From contig UQXT01000118.1 in assembly GCA_900545075.1 (NCBI GenBank), forward strand, positions 1-5,733: a DNA stretch of 5,733 nucleotides, in the 5' to 3' direction. The translations under genes and the position numbers were made by a program. A model generated the notes under the pieces. That model worked only from the letters and a program-made list of their open reading frames with translations. It was not told the DNA's origin and did no database searches. The stretch comes from an uncultured Collinsella sp. (lineage in GTDB: Bacteria; Actinomycetota; Coriobacteriia; Coriobacteriales; Coriobacteriaceae). Of the stretch, positions 5,689 to 5,733 are shown in pieces; within the stretch, counting starts at the first letter, position 1, and each line of letters starts with the position of its first letter.

Positions 5689-5733
5689 GCAAGAAGCCCT
5701 CGCCGCACGAAGTGCGCAGCGAGGGCTTCTTGC
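5689..5733. terminator. Compound hairpin at the right edge, possible bidirectional terminator
   Basis: A perfect 15-bp stem, 5689-5703 with 5719-5733 (GCAAGAAGCCCTCGC and its complement), carries an inner stem CGCAC (5704-5708) with GTGCG (5712-5716), a GAA loop and a 2-nt bulge (5717-5718). The right arm ends exactly at the window edge, so a T-run on the plus strand cannot be judged. On the minus strand only TTCTTGCG follows. Confidence 0.6.

Larger units (their letters stand above)
5313..5733. other. 420-bp stretch without a convincing gene
   Basis: A minus-strand frame of 115 codons (5345-5692) crosses this stretch. It has no ribosome site at its first ATG, reads straight through a terminator-like hairpin (5572-5596), and begins and ends with inverted-repeat or hairpin sequence, so it is not called as a gene. 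Composition is more AT-rich with homopolymer runs than in the flanking genes. The stretch holds an inverted-repeat element, a minus-strand terminator and an edge hairpin, listed separately. Nothing recognisable lies at 5597-5688. Confidence 0.5.

Noticed and set aside
5345..5692. Minus-strand frame of 115 codons as a hypothetical protein
   Set aside because: It has no ribosome site at its start, reads through a T-tailed hairpin, and its ends coincide with inverted repeats, so the repeat element explains it better. A search for homologues with protein-like substitution could reverse this.
1..5733. CRISPR array, insertion sequence with transposase, or prophage genes
   Set aside because: No regularly spaced direct repeats, transposase motifs or phage-like genes were found on either strand.

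Overview
The window is GC-rich (roughly 60%), gene-dense on both strands, and has GC-ending codons. A compact 4.5S-type SRP RNA without an Alu domain points to a high-GC Gram-positive bacterium. The overall look (short intergenic regions, large palindromic elements, LemA, a BmrC/LmrC-like ABC half-exporter) is most like the Coriobacteriia, perhaps a gut Collinsella. That placement is an impression from composition and gene style; no sequence comparison was run.

Layout from left to right. Positions 1-1390 (minus strand) hold most of an ABC exporter half-transporter: the membrane domain and the first part of the ATPase. It is cut by the left edge, and no in-frame stop is seen. Positions 1391-1732 carry no gene. 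They contain the exporter's leader and a very large near-perfect hairpin at 1620-1714. The SRP RNA gene ffs (1733-1850, minus) follows with its own promoter. Next is a 593-codon gene (1957-3738, minus) that fuses a TadA tRNA adenosine deaminase to a complete glycerate kinase. A tRNA-Ser(UGA) gene (3790-3879, plus) diverges from it across a 51-bp gap. A TetR-family regulator (3883-4467, minus) lies tail to tail with the tRNA, only 3 bp away. Across a 211-bp divergent intergenic region is lemA (4679-5230, plus), closed by a strong intrinsic terminator. The last 420 bp contain no convincing gene. They hold a 211-bp element bounded by 25-nt inverted repeats, a minus-strand terminator-like hairpin, and a large compound hairpin at the right edge.

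How the parts relate. tRNA-Ser, tadA and ffs form a translation and protein-targeting neighbourhood that echoes the tadA-scr-dnaX order known in Bacillus subtilis. Here an ABC exporter, not dnaX, follows ffs, and the large hairpin lies at that junction. The glycerate kinase half adds central carbon metabolism (glycerate to phosphoglycerate) to a tRNA-modification protein, with no internal start codon that would let it be made separately. The TetR regulator and LemA share a promoter region rich in small inverted repeats, so joint control is possible but unproven.

The observations most worth following are the TadA-glycerate kinase fusion, the 211-bp inverted-repeat element near the right end, and the 95-bp hairpin next to ffs.
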